Assembly (NCBI RefSeq): GCF_014202075.1
Contig: NZ_JACHFZ010000002.1
Location: forward strand, 248,001 to 312,000
DNA: 64,000 bases
Source: Brevundimonas basaltis
GTDB lineage: Bacteria > Pseudomonadota > Alphaproteobacteria > Caulobacterales > Caulobacteraceae
Direction: 5' to 3'
Below are positions 1-8,654 of this stretch, piece after piece; the stretch's first letter is position 1, and each line of letters opens with the position of its first letter. The translations under genes and the position numbers were made by a program. The notes under the pieces are model-generated. The model had not been told where the DNA came from. It worked only from the letters and a program-made list of their open reading frames with translations, and did not search any database.

Positions 1-368
1 CCGGCGCCGGTCTCGGCGATGATGCGGGTCTTGCCCATCCGCATCGCCAGCAGGATCTGGCCCATGCAGTTGTTGATCTTGTGCGCGCCGGTGTGATTCA
101 GCTCGTCGCGCTTGAACCAGATGTTCGCGGCCTCGTGATGCTGCGTCAGCCGCTCGGCCAGGTACAGCGGGCTGGGCCGACCGACGTAATCGGTCAGGAA
201 GCCGTCGAGCTCGGCCTGGAACGCCGGATCCGCCTTGGCCGCCTCATAGGCCGCGTCGAGCTCGTGGATCAGCGGCATCAGGGTCTCGGCCACGAACCGC
301 CCGCCATAGGGGCCGAAGCGGCCTTCGGCGTCGGGCATGGCATAGCGGTTGGGCAGGATGGCGTTCAC
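1..368 (-). CDS. trpB: Tryptophan synthase beta chain, N-terminal part (cut by window edge)
   Basis: PLP enzyme that joins indole and serine to make tryptophan, in complex with TrpA. The first 122 residues are visible; the rest lies off the left edge. Residues 86-100 ([15 protein letters not shown]) are the diagnostic TrpB segment, and Lys97 is the PLP Schiff-base lysine. The start is a GTG ([20 protein letters not shown] once read as Met), 32 bases after the trpF stop, so the two are probably co-transcribed. A GTG start suits a downstream operon gene. Identity is certain; the exact start is likely. Confidence 0.93.
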   Translation of the reverse strand, partial: MNAILPNRYAMPDAEGRFGPYGGRFVAETLMPLIHELDAAYEAAKADPAFQAELDGFLTDYVGRPSPLYLAERLTQHHEAANIWFKRDELNHTGAHKINNCMGQILLAMRMGKTRIIAETGA

Positions 369-400
369 AGGGGCAAACTCGCGCGGGGGAGCGGCGGAAA

Positions 401-1042
401 TCAGGCCGACCGCGCCGTATCGAGGAACGCCGCGATCAGGGCAGGGTCCTTAACACCCGGCGCGCTTTCGACGCCAGAGGACACGTCGACCATGGGCGCG
501 CCGGAGATATGGATCGCCTGCGCCACATTGTCCGGGGTCAGGCCGCCGGCCACGAACCAGGGATGGCGGAAGGCCCGGCCGGCCAGAAGGGTCCAGTCGA
601 AGCGCGCGCCGACCCCGCCGGGCAGGGCGGCGCCCTCGGGCGGTTTCGCGTCGAACATCAGGTGGTCGACGAACGGCTCCCAGTCATTGGTCCCGGCGAA
701 ATCCTCATGGGCGCGGATCGGCAGGACCTTGATGATCCCGGCCCCAGTCAGGGTCCGCACCTGTTCGGCCCGGGCCGGGGTCTCATGGCCGTGCAGCTGG
801 ATCAGGTCGGGCTTGAGGATCAGGGCGATCTCGGTCAGGCGGGCGTCGTCGGCGTCGACGGTCACGGCGACGATCTTCGCCCGGCCCCGCGCGCGCTCGA
901 ACAGGGTCGCGGCGTGGAGCGGTTCGATGTGGCGGGGGCTGCGGGGGAAGACCACCGCCCCGACGAAGGCCGCGCCGCCGGCGAGGGCGGCGTCGAGCGC
1001 TTCGGGCGTCGTCAGGCCGCAGATCTTGGCGTGGGCGGTCAT
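401..1042 (-). CDS. trpF: Phosphoribosylanthranilate isomerase
   Basis: Catalyses the Amadori rearrangement of phosphoribosylanthranilate in tryptophan synthesis. At 213 residues it has the normal length for the (beta-alpha)8 family. The N-terminal [10 protein letters not shown] motif carries the catalytic Cys8; the acid partner is Asp131 in MFDAKPP; QLHGHE (82-87) and the late GGLTPDNV phosphate loop are present. Its ATG overlaps the stop of the upstream pseudouridine synthase by four bases (ATGA), and trpB follows, so tryptophan genes are translationally coupled to rRNA-modification genes here. Confidence 0.95.
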   Translation of the reverse strand: MTAHAKICGLTTPEALDAALAGGAAFVGAVVFPRSPRHIEPLHAATLFERARGRAKIVAVTVDADDARLTEIALILKPDLIQLHGHETPARAEQVRTLTGAGIIKVLPIRAHEDFAGTNDWEPFVDHLMFDAKPPEGAALPGGVGARFDWTLLAGRAFRHPWFVAGGLTPDNVAQAIHISGAPMVDVSSGVESAPGVKDPALIAAFLDTARSA

Positions 1043-1773
1043 GCGGCGAAGATGGCGTCGATTTGCGCTGCGTCCAGCAGCCGCCAGTCGCCGGGGGCCA
1101 GATCGTCGGGCAGGGCCAGGCCGCCGACGCGTTCGCGGTGCAGGGTCTCGACGTGGTTGCCGACAGCGGCGAACATGCGGCGAACCATGTGGTAGCGGCC
1201 TTCGGTCACGGTCAGGCGGGCCTCGGTCGGCGACACGACCTCCAGCACCGCGGGAGCGAGCGGCTTGTCCTCGCCTTCCAGCACCAGCCCGCCGGCGGCG
1301 AACAGCTCGGCCTCGGTTCCGGCCAGCGGGCGGGCCAGACCGGCGCGATAGACCTTGGCGACATGGCGTTTGGGGCTGATGACCCGGTGCAGCAGGGCTC
1401 CGTCGTCGGTCAGCAGCAGCAGGCCGGTGGTGGCCTTGTCGAGCCGGCCGATGGTCGAGATGGCCGGATCGCGGCGGCGCCAGCGGTCGGGCAGGACGTC
1501 GTAGACGAGCGCCCCGTCCTCCTTGTGCGAACAGGTCATGCCCAGCGGCTTGTTGAGCATCATTACGAGGCCGGGCGGGGGGTCGAGCGGCTCGCCGTCG
1601 ATCTCCATGCGGGAGGAGAGGTCGGGCGTCACCGCGATCCGCTTCGACACGTCGGTCAGGTCGACGCCGTCGAGGACGACGCCGCCGGCCTTGACCAATC
1701 GGGCCATCTCGCTGCGGGAACCGTAGCCCATCGAGCCGAGCAGCTTGTCGACGCGGCTCGTCGGCGTCTTCAT
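1039..1773 (-). CDS. RsuA/RluB-family rRNA pseudouridine synthase
   Basis: Isomerises uridine to pseudouridine in rRNA. An S4 RNA-binding domain (about residues 7-55, RVDKLLGSMGYGSR...) is followed by the catalytic domain, with the nucleophile Asp112 in GRLDKATTGLLLLT. NKPLGMTCS (74-82) and the late YHMVRRMFAAVGNHV segment are typical of the RsuA/RluB/RluE/RluF group. The 244-residue length fits RsuA (16S U516), but the target cannot be assigned from sequence alone. It overlaps both neighbours by ATGA junctions, so the run rsmC-like, rsuA-like, trpF reads as one coupled operon. Confidence 0.9.
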   Translation of the reverse strand: MKTPTSRVDKLLGSMGYGSRSEMARLVKAGGVVLDGVDLTDVSKRIAVTPDLSSRMEIDGEPLDPPPGLVMMLNKPLGMTCSHKEDGALVYDVLPDRWRRRDPAISTIGRLDKATTGLLLLTDDGALLHRVISPKRHVAKVYRAGLARPLAGTEAELFAAGGLVLEGEDKPLAPAVLEVVSPTEARLTVTEGRYHMVRRMFAAVGNHVETLHRERVGGLALPDDLAPGDWRLLDAAQIDAIFAA

Positions 1774-2681
1774 TTGACCGCCTCTATGACCTTGTAGCCG
1801 CCTTGGTCGGCGATCGGCTGAAAGCGCTTGAAGGCGGCGGCGATGTCAGCTTCGTAGGGCAGGTGGCGGTTGGCGACGAGCCAGAGGACGCCGCCCTTGC
1901 CCAGCATGGCGGCGGCCTGGCGGATGAAGGCCTGACCGAGACGGCGGTCCTCGGCGCCGCCGTCGTGAAAGGGCGGGTTCATGACCACGAAGTCGAGGTC
2001 GGCGGTGGCCTCGACGGTGCGGGCGTCGGCCCAGTCGAAGCTGGCGCGGGGGTCGTCGACGTTCTTGCGGGCCGCCTCGACGGCGCGGCGGTCGAGGTCG
2101 ATCAGGCGCAGGGCGGTGACGGCGGGGGAACGCAGAACGACCGTGGCCAGGGCCCCGTAACCGCAGCCGAGATCGGCGCCGGCGCCCTTCAGCGGCGGCA
2201 GGGCCTGGGCCAGCAGGAGGGTGCCGGCGTCGATCCGGTCCCAGGCGAAGACGCCGGGCTGCGACCAGGCGTCGAGCCCGGGCACCAGCCGCGGCGCGCC
2301 GGCCTCGATGGCCGCGTCCAGACCGGCGACCGTCTGCGGGCGGATCACCACGCAGCGGCGGTGGTGGGCCTTGGCGGTTTCGCCGATCTCGACGCCGAAG
2401 GCCTCGAGCTCCTTCTTCAACCGGGAGCCGCCCTTGTCCTTGGGAGCCATGACGTCGAGGCGGCCGCCGGGCTTCAGGGCCCGCAGCGCCAGCGCCAGCG
2501 TATGACGGCGCTCCAGCACGCCGGGCGGGGCGTAGATCATGATGGCGTCGGCCGAGCCTTCGGGCACGGATTCGAGCGCCGTGGAGCCGGGGATCAGGGG
2601 CGAGGTCTGGATCGCGTCGCCGGGCGGGTCGAAGACGGCGGGCGGGCGGCCATGGAGGAGGGTCGTCATGGCGCGGTGCAT
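1770..2681 (-). CDS. RsmC-like class I methyltransferase
   Basis: SAM-dependent N-methyltransferase, probably on guanine in 16S rRNA. The C-terminal half has the SAM motif DLGCGYG (170-176) and the catalytic NPPF (235-238) of guanine and adenine N2/N6 methylases. The N-terminal half is a degenerate methyltransferase fold (LRALKPGGRLDVMAPKDKGG), as in RsmC, whose usual product is m2G1207. A second in-frame ATG four codons in (MTTLLHG, start 2669) is an equally good start. It opens the operon that runs into trpB. RsmC versus another RsmC/RsmD-type guanine methylase is not fully decided. Confidence 0.82.
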   Translation of the reverse strand: MHRAMTTLLHGRPPAVFDPPGDAIQTSPLIPGSTALESVPEGSADAIMIYAPPGVLERRHTLALALRALKPGGRLDVMAPKDKGGSRLKKELEAFGVEIGETAKAHHRRCVVIRPQTVAGLDAAIEAGAPRLVPGLDAWSQPGVFAWDRIDAGTLLLAQALPPLKGAGADLGCGYGALATVVLRSPAVTALRLIDLDRRAVEAARKNVDDPRASFDWADARTVEATADLDFVVMNPPFHDGGAEDRRLGQAFIRQAAAMLGKGGVLWLVANRHLPYEADIAAAFKRFQPIADQGGYKVIEAVK

Positions 2682-2688
2682 AGACCGA

Positions 2689-3444
2689 TCAGGCGGCCGG
2701 CGCGACCGCCACGTCGTGGAGCAGGGCCCCGAAGCGGCGCAGGGCCTCGTCGCTGAGCCGTTCGTCGTAGCGCATCGGCGGGGCGGTCATCGGCTCGTCG
2801 AAGCTATGGCTGCCGTCGGCGATCCAGGTTTCCAGCTCGGTCCCGCAGTCGCGGATCATGGCGTGGACCCGTTCGGCGTTGCGCACCGAGGTCAGGTGGT
2901 CCGAGCGGGCGATCACCGCCAGGGTCTTCGGGCAGTGTCGCCACGGGCGCATGCGGTTGAAAGCGGCGACCCCGACATAGGGGTAGGCGAGATAGGTCGC
3001 GATGACGCCGTCGAGGCTGACGTTCCCGGGGTCGGCGAGGCCGAGGGCCGAACGCGAGCGGTCGGCGCTCATCGCCTCCATGATGCCCCAGCCGCCGTGG
3101 CTCCAGCCGGCCAGAGCGATTTTCGAGGCGTCGACGTCGGGGCGTTGGGAAATGCCGTGGAGGGCCGCGAGGATGTCGCCGGCCCGGTCGTCGCCACGCA
3201 GCAGCAGGCCCGTGCAGACGGTGGCCATGGCGAACTGGCGGCTCCAGCCGCGCGGGCCGTAGGAATCGACGATGAAGGCGCGCCAGCCCGCCTGTTTGGC
3301 CACCTCGGCGTATTTCGGCAGATGGCCGCGCAGTCCGCCGCAGCCGTGGAACAGCAGCACCGCCGGACGCGGCCGGTCGTCATCGGGCCCGGTCATGGTG
3401 GTGTGGGGCTCGAGCCGGGCCCAGCGCTGGGAGAGGGTGTCCAT
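2689..3444 (-). CDS. Dienelactone hydrolase family alpha/beta hydrolase
   Basis: Probable cytosolic serine hydrolase of unknown substrate, about 251 residues. The order LLFHGCGG (oxyanion region, 31-37), nucleophile elbow GWSHG with Ser115, a later ARSDHLTS acid segment and a terminal SHSFDEP histidine fits the dienelactone hydrolase family. The frame stays open upstream to 3600, but that part is made of the intergenic repeat (translated STLPTPP...), so I place the start at MDTLSQRW or four codons earlier at MVALMDT (3456). It ends seven bases before the rsmC-like gene but looks separately transcribed. Confidence 0.8.
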   Translation of the reverse strand: MDTLSQRWARLEPHTTMTGPDDDRPRPAVLLFHGCGGLRGHLPKYAEVAKQAGWRAFIVDSYGPRGWSRQFAMATVCTGLLLRGDDRAGDILAALHGISQRPDVDASKIALAGWSHGGWGIMEAMSADRSRSALGLADPGNVSLDGVIATYLAYPYVGVAAFNRMRPWRHCPKTLAVIARSDHLTSVRNAERVHAMIRDCGTELETWIADGSHSFDEPMTAPPMRYDERLSDEALRRFGALLHDVAVAPAA

Positions 3445-3519
3445 AAGCGCCACCATAACGAAGCGCGGGGCCGGAGGAAGCGGGGATCGGGCGGCGGCGA
3501 TCTTACCCGGGCGCCATAC

Positions 3520-3598
3520 AAAAATTCGGGGTGGCGGAGTCGGCAGAGTCGGCAAGGTGTCGTGAAAAATTCGCTGTGGCGGAGTCGGCAGAGTCGAC
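3520..3598. repeat. Two-copy direct repeat with four GAGTC sites
   Basis: Two copies of a roughly 34-base element starting AAAAATTCG and continuing GTGGCGGAGTCGGCAGAGTC, at 3520-3553 and 3565-3598 (period 45). They differ at only a few positions. Each carries two GAGTC sites nine bases apart (3537, 3546, 3582, 3591), matching GANTC, the CcrM methylation target in Caulobacterales. It lies just upstream of the hydrolase gene and is not coding. Confidence 0.75.
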
Positions 3599-3795
3599 AT
3601 CGACCCGGGTGGACCGTGAAACGGACGCCGGCCTGGGCGGCGGGCGCGGGGACTGCGATGTCAAAGACCGGCGGGCATTATGGGGCCGCCGCTTCCTCAG
3701 GCGGGTTCGTGACGCTGGAAAATTTTCAAGGCGTTGGAATCGCGGGGGTTTGGCCGTGAAAGTGTGATGGTTGGCGGAGAATAGTCAGCACTATC

Positions 3796-3929
3796 GTCTC
3801 CTCCCTGTCGCGTAGCGATGGGGAGGGGGACCGCGAAGCGGTGGAGGGGCGAAGCAGCACGGGCCGGTGGATGGGGTTTCGCCCCTCCACCCCTTCGGGG
3901 TCCCCCTCCCCACTGCGTGGGTAGGAGAC
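3796..3929. repeat. Large imperfect palindrome, copy A of a dispersed family
   Basis: The left arm (about 3796-3853) and right arm (about 3878-3929) are reverse complements with small interruptions. The shared core is GGGGAGGGGGACC, a short variable tip containing GAAG, then GGTGGAGGGGCGAA. The outer ends GTCTCCT and AGGAGAC also pair. Each arm can fold on itself and the two arms can pair with each other. It lies directly downstream of purH, so it may end purH transcription. A related copy is at 63061-63184. Confidence 0.8.
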
Positions 3930-3946
3930 GCCGCGCCCCCCTTCGC

Positions 3947-5551
3947 CTAATGCCGGAACACCCGCACGCCGGTGAAGGCCATGGCCACGCCCTGTTCGTC
4001 GGCGGCGGCGATGACCTCCTCGTCGCGGATGGAGCCGCCCGGCTGGATCACCGCGGTGGCGCCGGCGGCGACCGCTTCGAGCAGGCCGTCGGCGAAGGGG
4101 AAGAAGGCTTCGGAGGCGCAGGCGGAGCCCTGGGCCAGCGAATGGGCCAGACCCTTGGCCTCGCCGGCCTCGCGGGCGCGGATGGCGGCGATGCGGGCCG
4201 AGTCGCGGCGGTTCATCTGGCCGGCGCCGATGCCGGCGGTCTGGCCGTCCTTCGCATAGACGATGGCGTTGGACTTGACGTGTTTGGCCACGGTGAAGGC
4301 GAACAGCATGTCCTCGATCTCCTGCGGCGTCGGGGCGCGGCGGGTGACGATCTTCAGGTCCGAGGCGGCGATGCGCGACCGGTCACGGCCCTGCACGAGG
4401 AAGCCGCCGGCCACCGAGCGGAACACCTCGCCGGCCGCCAGCGGATCGGGCAGGCCCTCGGTCAGCAGCAGGCGCAGGTTCTTCTTGGCCGCGAAGATGT
4501 TCTGCGCCTCTTCATCCGCGCCGGGGGCGATGACGACCTCGGTGAAGATGTCGGTGATCAGTTTGGCGTCGGCGCCGGTCAGGGTGCGGTTGACGGCGAT
4601 GACGCCGCCGAAGGCCGAGACGGCGTCGCATTCCAGCGCCCGGGCGTAGGCCTCGGTCAGGTCGCTTCCGACCGCCACGCCGCAGGGGTTGGCGTGTTTG
4701 ACGATGACGCAGGCCGGGGCCTCGAACTCGGCGACCAGTTCGTAAGCGGCGTCGGCGTCGGCGATGTTGTTGTAGCCCAGCGCCTTGCCCTGCAGCTGGC
4801 GGGCGTTGGCCACGCCCGGGCGCGGCTCCCCAGTGCGGTAGAAGGCGCCGGTCTGGTGCGGGTTTTCGCCGTAGCGCAGGGTCTGGGCCAGCGCGCCGGC
4901 GATCGACTTGCGGGCCGGGGCGGCGTCGCCGACCTGACCGGCGAACCAGCCGGAGACGGCGGCGTCATAGGCGGCGGTGCGGGCGAAGGCGCGGGCGGCG
5001 AGGCGTTTGCGCAGTTCGAGGCTGGTGGCGCCCTCGGCCTTGAGCGCCTCGAGCACCTGATCGACCGCGTCCTTGTCGACGCAGACGGCGACGTAGCCGT
5101 GGTTCTTGGAGGCCGAGCGGATCATGGCCGGGCCGCCGATGTCGATGTTCTCGACCGCCGCCTCGAAGCCGCCGCCAGACGCCACGGTGGCCTCGAACGG
5201 ATAGAGGTCGATCCAGGCGATATCGATGCCGCCGATGTTGTGCTCGCTCATCGCCTGGGCGTGGGAGGGTTCGTCGCGCACACCGAGCAGGCCGCCGTGG
5301 ACCACCGGGTGCAGGGTCTTGACCCGGCCGTCCATCATCTCGGGGAAGCCGGTCAGGTCGGCGACGTCCTTCACCGGCAGGCCGAAGCCGGCGATGGCGG
5401 CGCGGGTGCCGCCGGTCGAGACCAGTTCGACGCCGAGGTCGTGCAGGGTGCGGGCCGCATCTTCCAGCCCGGTCTTGTCGCTCAGCGAGATCAGCGCGCG
5501 CTTCGGCGCCACGCGGTCGGGCGCGGGGGGAAAGTCGGGAGCGGCGGGCAT
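3947..5551 (-). CDS. purH: Bifunctional AICAR transformylase / IMP cyclohydrolase
   Basis: Carries out the last two steps of IMP synthesis. The N-terminal IMP cyclohydrolase domain (about 1-200) includes [17 protein letters not shown] and [11 protein letters not shown]. The C-terminal AICAR transformylase domain has the catalytic KHANPCG near residue 285 and ends [20 protein letters not shown]...RVFRH, a normal PurH end. I start at MPAAPDFPP (534 residues, family length). The frame is open further upstream, but that part is low-complexity and runs across the promoter of the divergent gene. A palindromic repeat follows the stop. Confidence 0.96.
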   Translation of the reverse strand: MPAAPDFPPAPDRVAPKRALISLSDKTGLEDAARTLHDLGVELVSTGGTRAAIAGFGLPVKDVADLTGFPEMMDGRVKTLHPVVHGGLLGVRDEPSHAQAMSEHNIGGIDIAWIDLYPFEATVASGGGFEAAVENIDIGGPAMIRSASKNHGYVAVCVDKDAVDQVLEALKAEGATSLELRKRLAARAFARTAAYDAAVSGWFAGQVGDAAPARKSIAGALAQTLRYGENPHQTGAFYRTGEPRPGVANARQLQGKALGYNNIADADAAYELVAEFEAPACVIVKHANPCGVAVGSDLTEAYARALECDAVSAFGGVIAVNRTLTGADAKLITDIFTEVVIAPGADEEAQNIFAAKKNLRLLLTEGLPDPLAAGEVFRSVAGGFLVQGRDRSRIAASDLKIVTRRAPTPQEIEDMLFAFTVAKHVKSNAIVYAKDGQTAGIGAGQMNRRDSARIAAIRAREAGEAKGLAHSLAQGSACASEAFFPFADGLLEAVAAGATAVIQPGGSIRDEEVIAAADEQGVAMAFTGVRVFRH

Positions 5552-5727
5552 GGCGGCGTCCGTGGTCTGGAGGTGGGGAGGCGGGGCGGCTCTAGCATTG
5601 TCCGGGGCGAGGGAGAACCGGGAGTCCTGCAAATGGAGGCGCCGGGCGGGAGCCGTAGGAGGGCCGCCCTGCCGCCGGAACGGCTCGGGGCCAGCGACGT
5701 TTGTCACGCTGGACAAGGAGCCCCGCC

Positions 5728-6675
5728 ATGAAGCGACTGATCCCTCTGACGAGCGTGCTGGTCTTGGCGCTCTGCGCATCAAGCCCCGCCTTGGCGCAGA
5801 ACGGCAATGGAAACGGGCACGGGAAAGGCCACGGCGCGGGCAATCCCGTGCAACAGGACCGGGACGATGATGGCGATGACGACCGTCGCGAAGGCCGCCG
5901 CAACGGCAATGGCCGCGAGAACCGCGCCGAGCGCGACGTCCCCAGGAATCACAGATCGGCCGAAGTGCGGGTTCGCGAGATCGTCGGCGACCCGCCCCGG
6001 GAGGGGGAGCGCGCGGTCCGCGAGCTGCGCCGCGGGCTGGAGCGGGGCGAGTCTGTTGTCGGCCGGGAGGTCATCGGCCCGCGCCGGGACGAGGTCCGGG
6101 CGCTGCTGCAAGGCTGCCCGCCCGGACTGGCCAAAAAGGACAACGGCTGCCTGCCCCCGGGCCAGGCGCGGAAAATCGACCGGTCGCAATCGTACGACCG
6201 CTATAACTACCTTTGGCGCTCGTTCGGCGGCGACGGCGGCTACCAATACCGGGACGGCTACCTTTACCGAACGGCTCCGGATGGCGGATTGCTGGGATAT
6301 CTGCCGGTTCTGGGCGGGATCCTGTCGACCGGCAACGTCTGGCCGACCCAATACACCTACCAGCAGCCGCCCCAGTACTATTCCCGGTACTATGGCCTGA
6401 ACGACCGGTATCAGTACCGATATTCGGACGGGGTCCTGTACGGCGTGGATCCGAAGACCCAGGCGATCGCCCAGGTCGCCGCCCTGCTGACCGGGCAGCA
6501 GATCGATGTCGGTCAGCGGATGCCGGCGGGGTACGACGTCTACAACATCCCCTATGACTACCGGGACCAGTACGTGGACAGCGCCGACCGGCATTACCGG
6601 TACAGCGACGGCTATGTTTACCAGGTCGATCCCACCACCCGGCTGGTGCAGGCCGTCATCCAACTGCTGACCTGA
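5728..6675 (+). CDS. Exported protein with three Tyr-Asp-Gly repeats
   Basis: A 315-residue protein of unknown function. The first 23 residues are a clear signal peptide ([16 protein letters not shown]..., cleavage near ALAQ) after a good AAGGAG site. Next come a Gly/Asn/Asp/Arg-rich low-complexity linker and a [20 protein letters not shown] segment with two cysteines, a motif seen in small exported proteobacterial proteins. The C-terminal half has three diverged repeats near residues 172, 228 and 290 of the form YxYxDGxxYxxxP followed by a hydrophobic helix. Likely periplasmic or surface-associated (inference). The fasciclin lipoprotein gene follows four bases later, so the two form an operon. 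Confidence 0.8.
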   Translation: MKRLIPLTSVLVLALCASSPALAQNGNGNGHGKGHGAGNPVQQDRDDDGDDDRREGRRNGNGRENRAERDVPRNHRSAEVRVREIVGDPPREGERAVRELRRGLERGESVVGREVIGPRRDEVRALLQGCPPGLAKKDNGCLPPGQARKIDRSQSYDRYNYLWRSFGGDGGYQYRDGYLYRTAPDGGLLGYLPVLGGILSTGNVWPTQYTYQQPPQYYSRYYGLNDRYQYRYSDGVLYGVDPKTQAIAQVAALLTGQQIDVGQRMPAGYDVYNIPYDYRDQYVDSADRHYRYSDGYVYQVDPTTRLVQAVIQLLT

Positions 6676-6679
6676 GGCG

Positions 6680-7231
6680 ATGATGCATAACCGAAACGCG
6701 TGGGCGATCGCGCCCCTGATGGCCCTGAGCCTGGCCGCCTGCAGCGGCGAGGCCGACAAGTCCGCCGACGGCGCGCCGCCCGCGCCGACCAACCAGACGC
6801 TGGCCGAGGTCATCGCCGACAAGGGCGAGATGGACACCCTGGAGGGCGTCATCAGGAACGCGGGCCTGTCAGACGTTCTGGCGGGGAAGGGCCCCTATAC
6901 TGTGTTCGCGCCCGCCGACGCCGCGCTCGGGGCGGCCGGGTCGGACCTGTCGGATGAGGCGATGAAGGCCCAGGGCGCCGCCTTGCTGCGCGCCCACATC
7001 GTGCCCGGCGCCCTGACCCGGGCGGACATCCTGGCCGCCCTCGAGCGCGGCGGAACGGGCGGCGTGCAGATGCGCACCATGGCGGACGGGTTGCTGACCT
7101 TCTCAAGGGACGGCGACGCGGTGACCGTCACCGCCGCTGACGGGGCGACCGCGCGACTGACAGGCGATGAGACGGTGGCGGCCAACGGCGTGGTCCAGCC
7201 CGTGGACGGTCTGCTGGTGAAGGCGGAATAG
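6680..7231 (+). CDS. Fasciclin (FAS1) domain lipoprotein
   Basis: 183 residues: a lipoprotein signal with lipobox LAAC (Cys21), a short Pro/Ala linker, then one FAS1 domain (about 39-183) with the characteristic GPYTVFAPADAA and a late ANGVVQPVDGLLVK end. FAS1 domains mediate adhesion or matrix interactions; the bacterial role is often unknown. A second in-frame ATG is one codon downstream. It is probably co-transcribed with the preceding exported protein. Confidence 0.88.
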   Translation: MMHNRNAWAIAPLMALSLAACSGEADKSADGAPPAPTNQTLAEVIADKGEMDTLEGVIRNAGLSDVLAGKGPYTVFAPADAALGAAGSDLSDEAMKAQGAALLRAHIVPGALTRADILAALERGGTGGVQMRTMADGLLTFSRDGDAVTVTAADGATARLTGDETVAANGVVQPVDGLLVKAE

Positions 7232-7241
7232 GCGGGCGGGA

Positions 7242-7784
7242 TCAACCGCTCAGCCGTCCGAAATCCACCACCACCGGCTCCCGCCCGATCAGCTTGAGGA
7301 ACCGCCGGAAGTTCGCCTGCGTCAGCGCCGACGTCGCGGTGTTGGTCAGGGGGTGGAAGTTGACGATGTCGGCGTCCCACAGGGCCTGGTCGAGGACGAA
7401 GGTCACGCGCTGGTCGACGTCGTTGATCAGGCCCAGCGCCGTGACCGAGCCGGGGCGGACGCCGAGGGTTTCCCACAGCAGGGTCTCGTTTCCAAAGCTG
7501 AGGCGGGCCGAGCCGATCCATCCGTCGGCGCGCTTGAGGTCGATGACCGTGTCCTGACGGGCCGAGATCAGCCACAGCCGGCCCTTCCTGTCCTTGAGAA
7601 ACAGGTTCTTGGTGTGGGCGCCGGGCATGGCAGCCTTGAGCTCGAGCCCCTCCTCGACGCGGAAGACGGCGGGATGGTCGCGGGTGGTCTGATCGATCCC
7701 CTGCTCCGCCATCCACGCCAGCAGGCGGGCGCGGTCCCAAGCGGGTTCGGGGGCAGGTTGAGCGGGCGGCTTGTCTTCGGTCAT
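7242..7784 (-). CDS. ProX/YbaK-type aminoacyl-tRNA deacylase
   Basis: A 180-residue stand-alone editing domain related to the prolyl-tRNA synthetase INS domain; the ProX group hydrolyses mischarged Ala-tRNA(Pro). The conserved HTKNLFLKD (57-65), with the catalytic-type lysine, and [14 protein letters not shown] support the PrdX/ProX subgroup. The end [17 protein letters not shown] is also characteristic. It converges on the fasciclin gene and starts only 16 bases from the divergent DUF6065 gene. Confidence 0.86.
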   Translation of the reverse strand: MTEDKPPAQPAPEPAWDRARLLAWMAEQGIDQTTRDHPAVFRVEEGLELKAAMPGAHTKNLFLKDRKGRLWLISARQDTVIDLKRADGWIGSARLSFGNETLLWETLGVRPGSVTALGLINDVDQRVTFVLDQALWDADIVNFHPLTNTATSALTQANFRRFLKLIGREPVVVDFGRLSG

Positions 7785-7799
7785 GCGGCGCCGTTAGGG

Positions 7800-8576
7800 A
7801 TGAGGACCCCTTTCGATACCGCCCGGAGCGCCGCCTTGGAACTGGAATGCTATCCGATGTCGGACCAGCCGTGCGACATGGTGCCGGGCCGGCAGTCGCG
7901 CGACTGGATGGACGCCTTCGCCAGCCGGCATCCGTACCGCTGTCTGCCGCTGAACATGGCCAACACCACGGGCTGGGAGATCCTGTGCCCGATCAGCTTC
8001 ACGGCCGAGTGGAACGGCGGGCCGAGCCAGAACGACCTGGTCATCACCGCCGACCGGCACGCCCCGAACCTGCACCACATCGTCACCTCGCATTTCTCAC
8101 GCGGGGTGATGACCATGCATCCGCAGTATCTATTCCGGACCCCGCCGGGCTGGGGCCTGCTGGCGACCGGGGCCCCCAACCACATCAAGGACGGCATCGC
8201 GCCGCTTACCGGGCTGATCGAGACCGACTGGCTGCCCTTCCCCTTCACCATGAACTGGCTGTTCACGCGGCCAGGAAGGGTCAAGTTCGAGCGCGGCGAG
8301 CCGTTCTGCTTCATCACCCCGATCGAACACCGCAAGGCCGAGCAGTTCCAGCCGGTGATCCGTTCGCTGGAGTCCAATCCGGTTATGAAGGGCCAGTTCG
8401 AGGCCTGGAACCGCCAGCGCACCGACTTCAACAAACGGCTGGCCTCGGGCGACCCGGACGCGGCCAAGGAGGCGTGGCAGCGCTTCTACTTCAAGGGCGA
8501 ACTGCCCGAGGAACTGGGCGCGGCGCCGGAGACGCATGCGAACAAGCGGCGGCTGAAGTCGCCGAGGCTGGGGTAG
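7800..8576 (+). CDS. DUF6065 family protein
   Basis: A 258-residue cytosolic protein with no signal or membrane segment. RPLN-type text such as YRCLPLNMANTTGWEILCP, and the long WLPFPFTMNWLFTRPG stretch, match the DUF6065 family as I remember it; no biochemical function is known. Aromatic and proline residues are frequent, which suggests a compact fold. The start ATG follows a GGGA-rich stretch and sits very close to the divergent ProX gene. A hairpin follows the stop. Confidence 0.75.
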   Translation: MRTPFDTARSAALELECYPMSDQPCDMVPGRQSRDWMDAFASRHPYRCLPLNMANTTGWEILCPISFTAEWNGGPSQNDLVITADRHAPNLHHIVTSHFSRGVMTMHPQYLFRTPPGWGLLATGAPNHIKDGIAPLTGLIETDWLPFPFTMNWLFTRPGRVKFERGEPFCFITPIEHRKAEQFQPVIRSLESNPVMKGQFEAWNRQRTDFNKRLASGDPDAAKEAWQRFYFKGELPEELGAAPETHANKRRLKSPRLG

Positions 8577-8596
8577 AAAAGGGGGCCTGGGGCCTG

Positions 8597-8640
8597 GGGC
8601 TTAGGGTTAGGGCGGCTTTCGCTTCCTAACTCCTAAGCCC
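8597..8640. terminator. Hairpin between convergent genes
   Basis: GGGCTTAGGGTTAGG (8597-8611) pairs with CCTAACTCCTAAGCCC (8625-8640), giving a 15-16 base stem with one bulge and a 13-base loop. It sits between the stops of the DUF6065 gene and the convergent lipoprotein gene, so it could terminate both. There is no strong T-run, so Rho may also take part. Confidence 0.55.
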
Positions 8641-8654
8641 TAAGTCCTACGACC

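Larger units (their letters stand above)
3445..3946. other. Noncoding block between purH and the hydrolase gene
   Basis: About 500 bases without a convincing gene. It holds the promoter side of the hydrolase gene, a duplicated GANTC-rich element (3520-3598), about 190 bases of unassigned sequence with a GAAAATTTTC palindrome near 3719, and a large inverted repeat next to the purH stop (3796-3929). Open frames here on both strands read through repeats and have no recognisable protein features. Confidence 0.7.

Noticed and set aside
3818-5731. 637-codon plus-strand open frame opposite purH
   Set aside because: Antisense shadow of purH; it begins inside the palindromic repeat.
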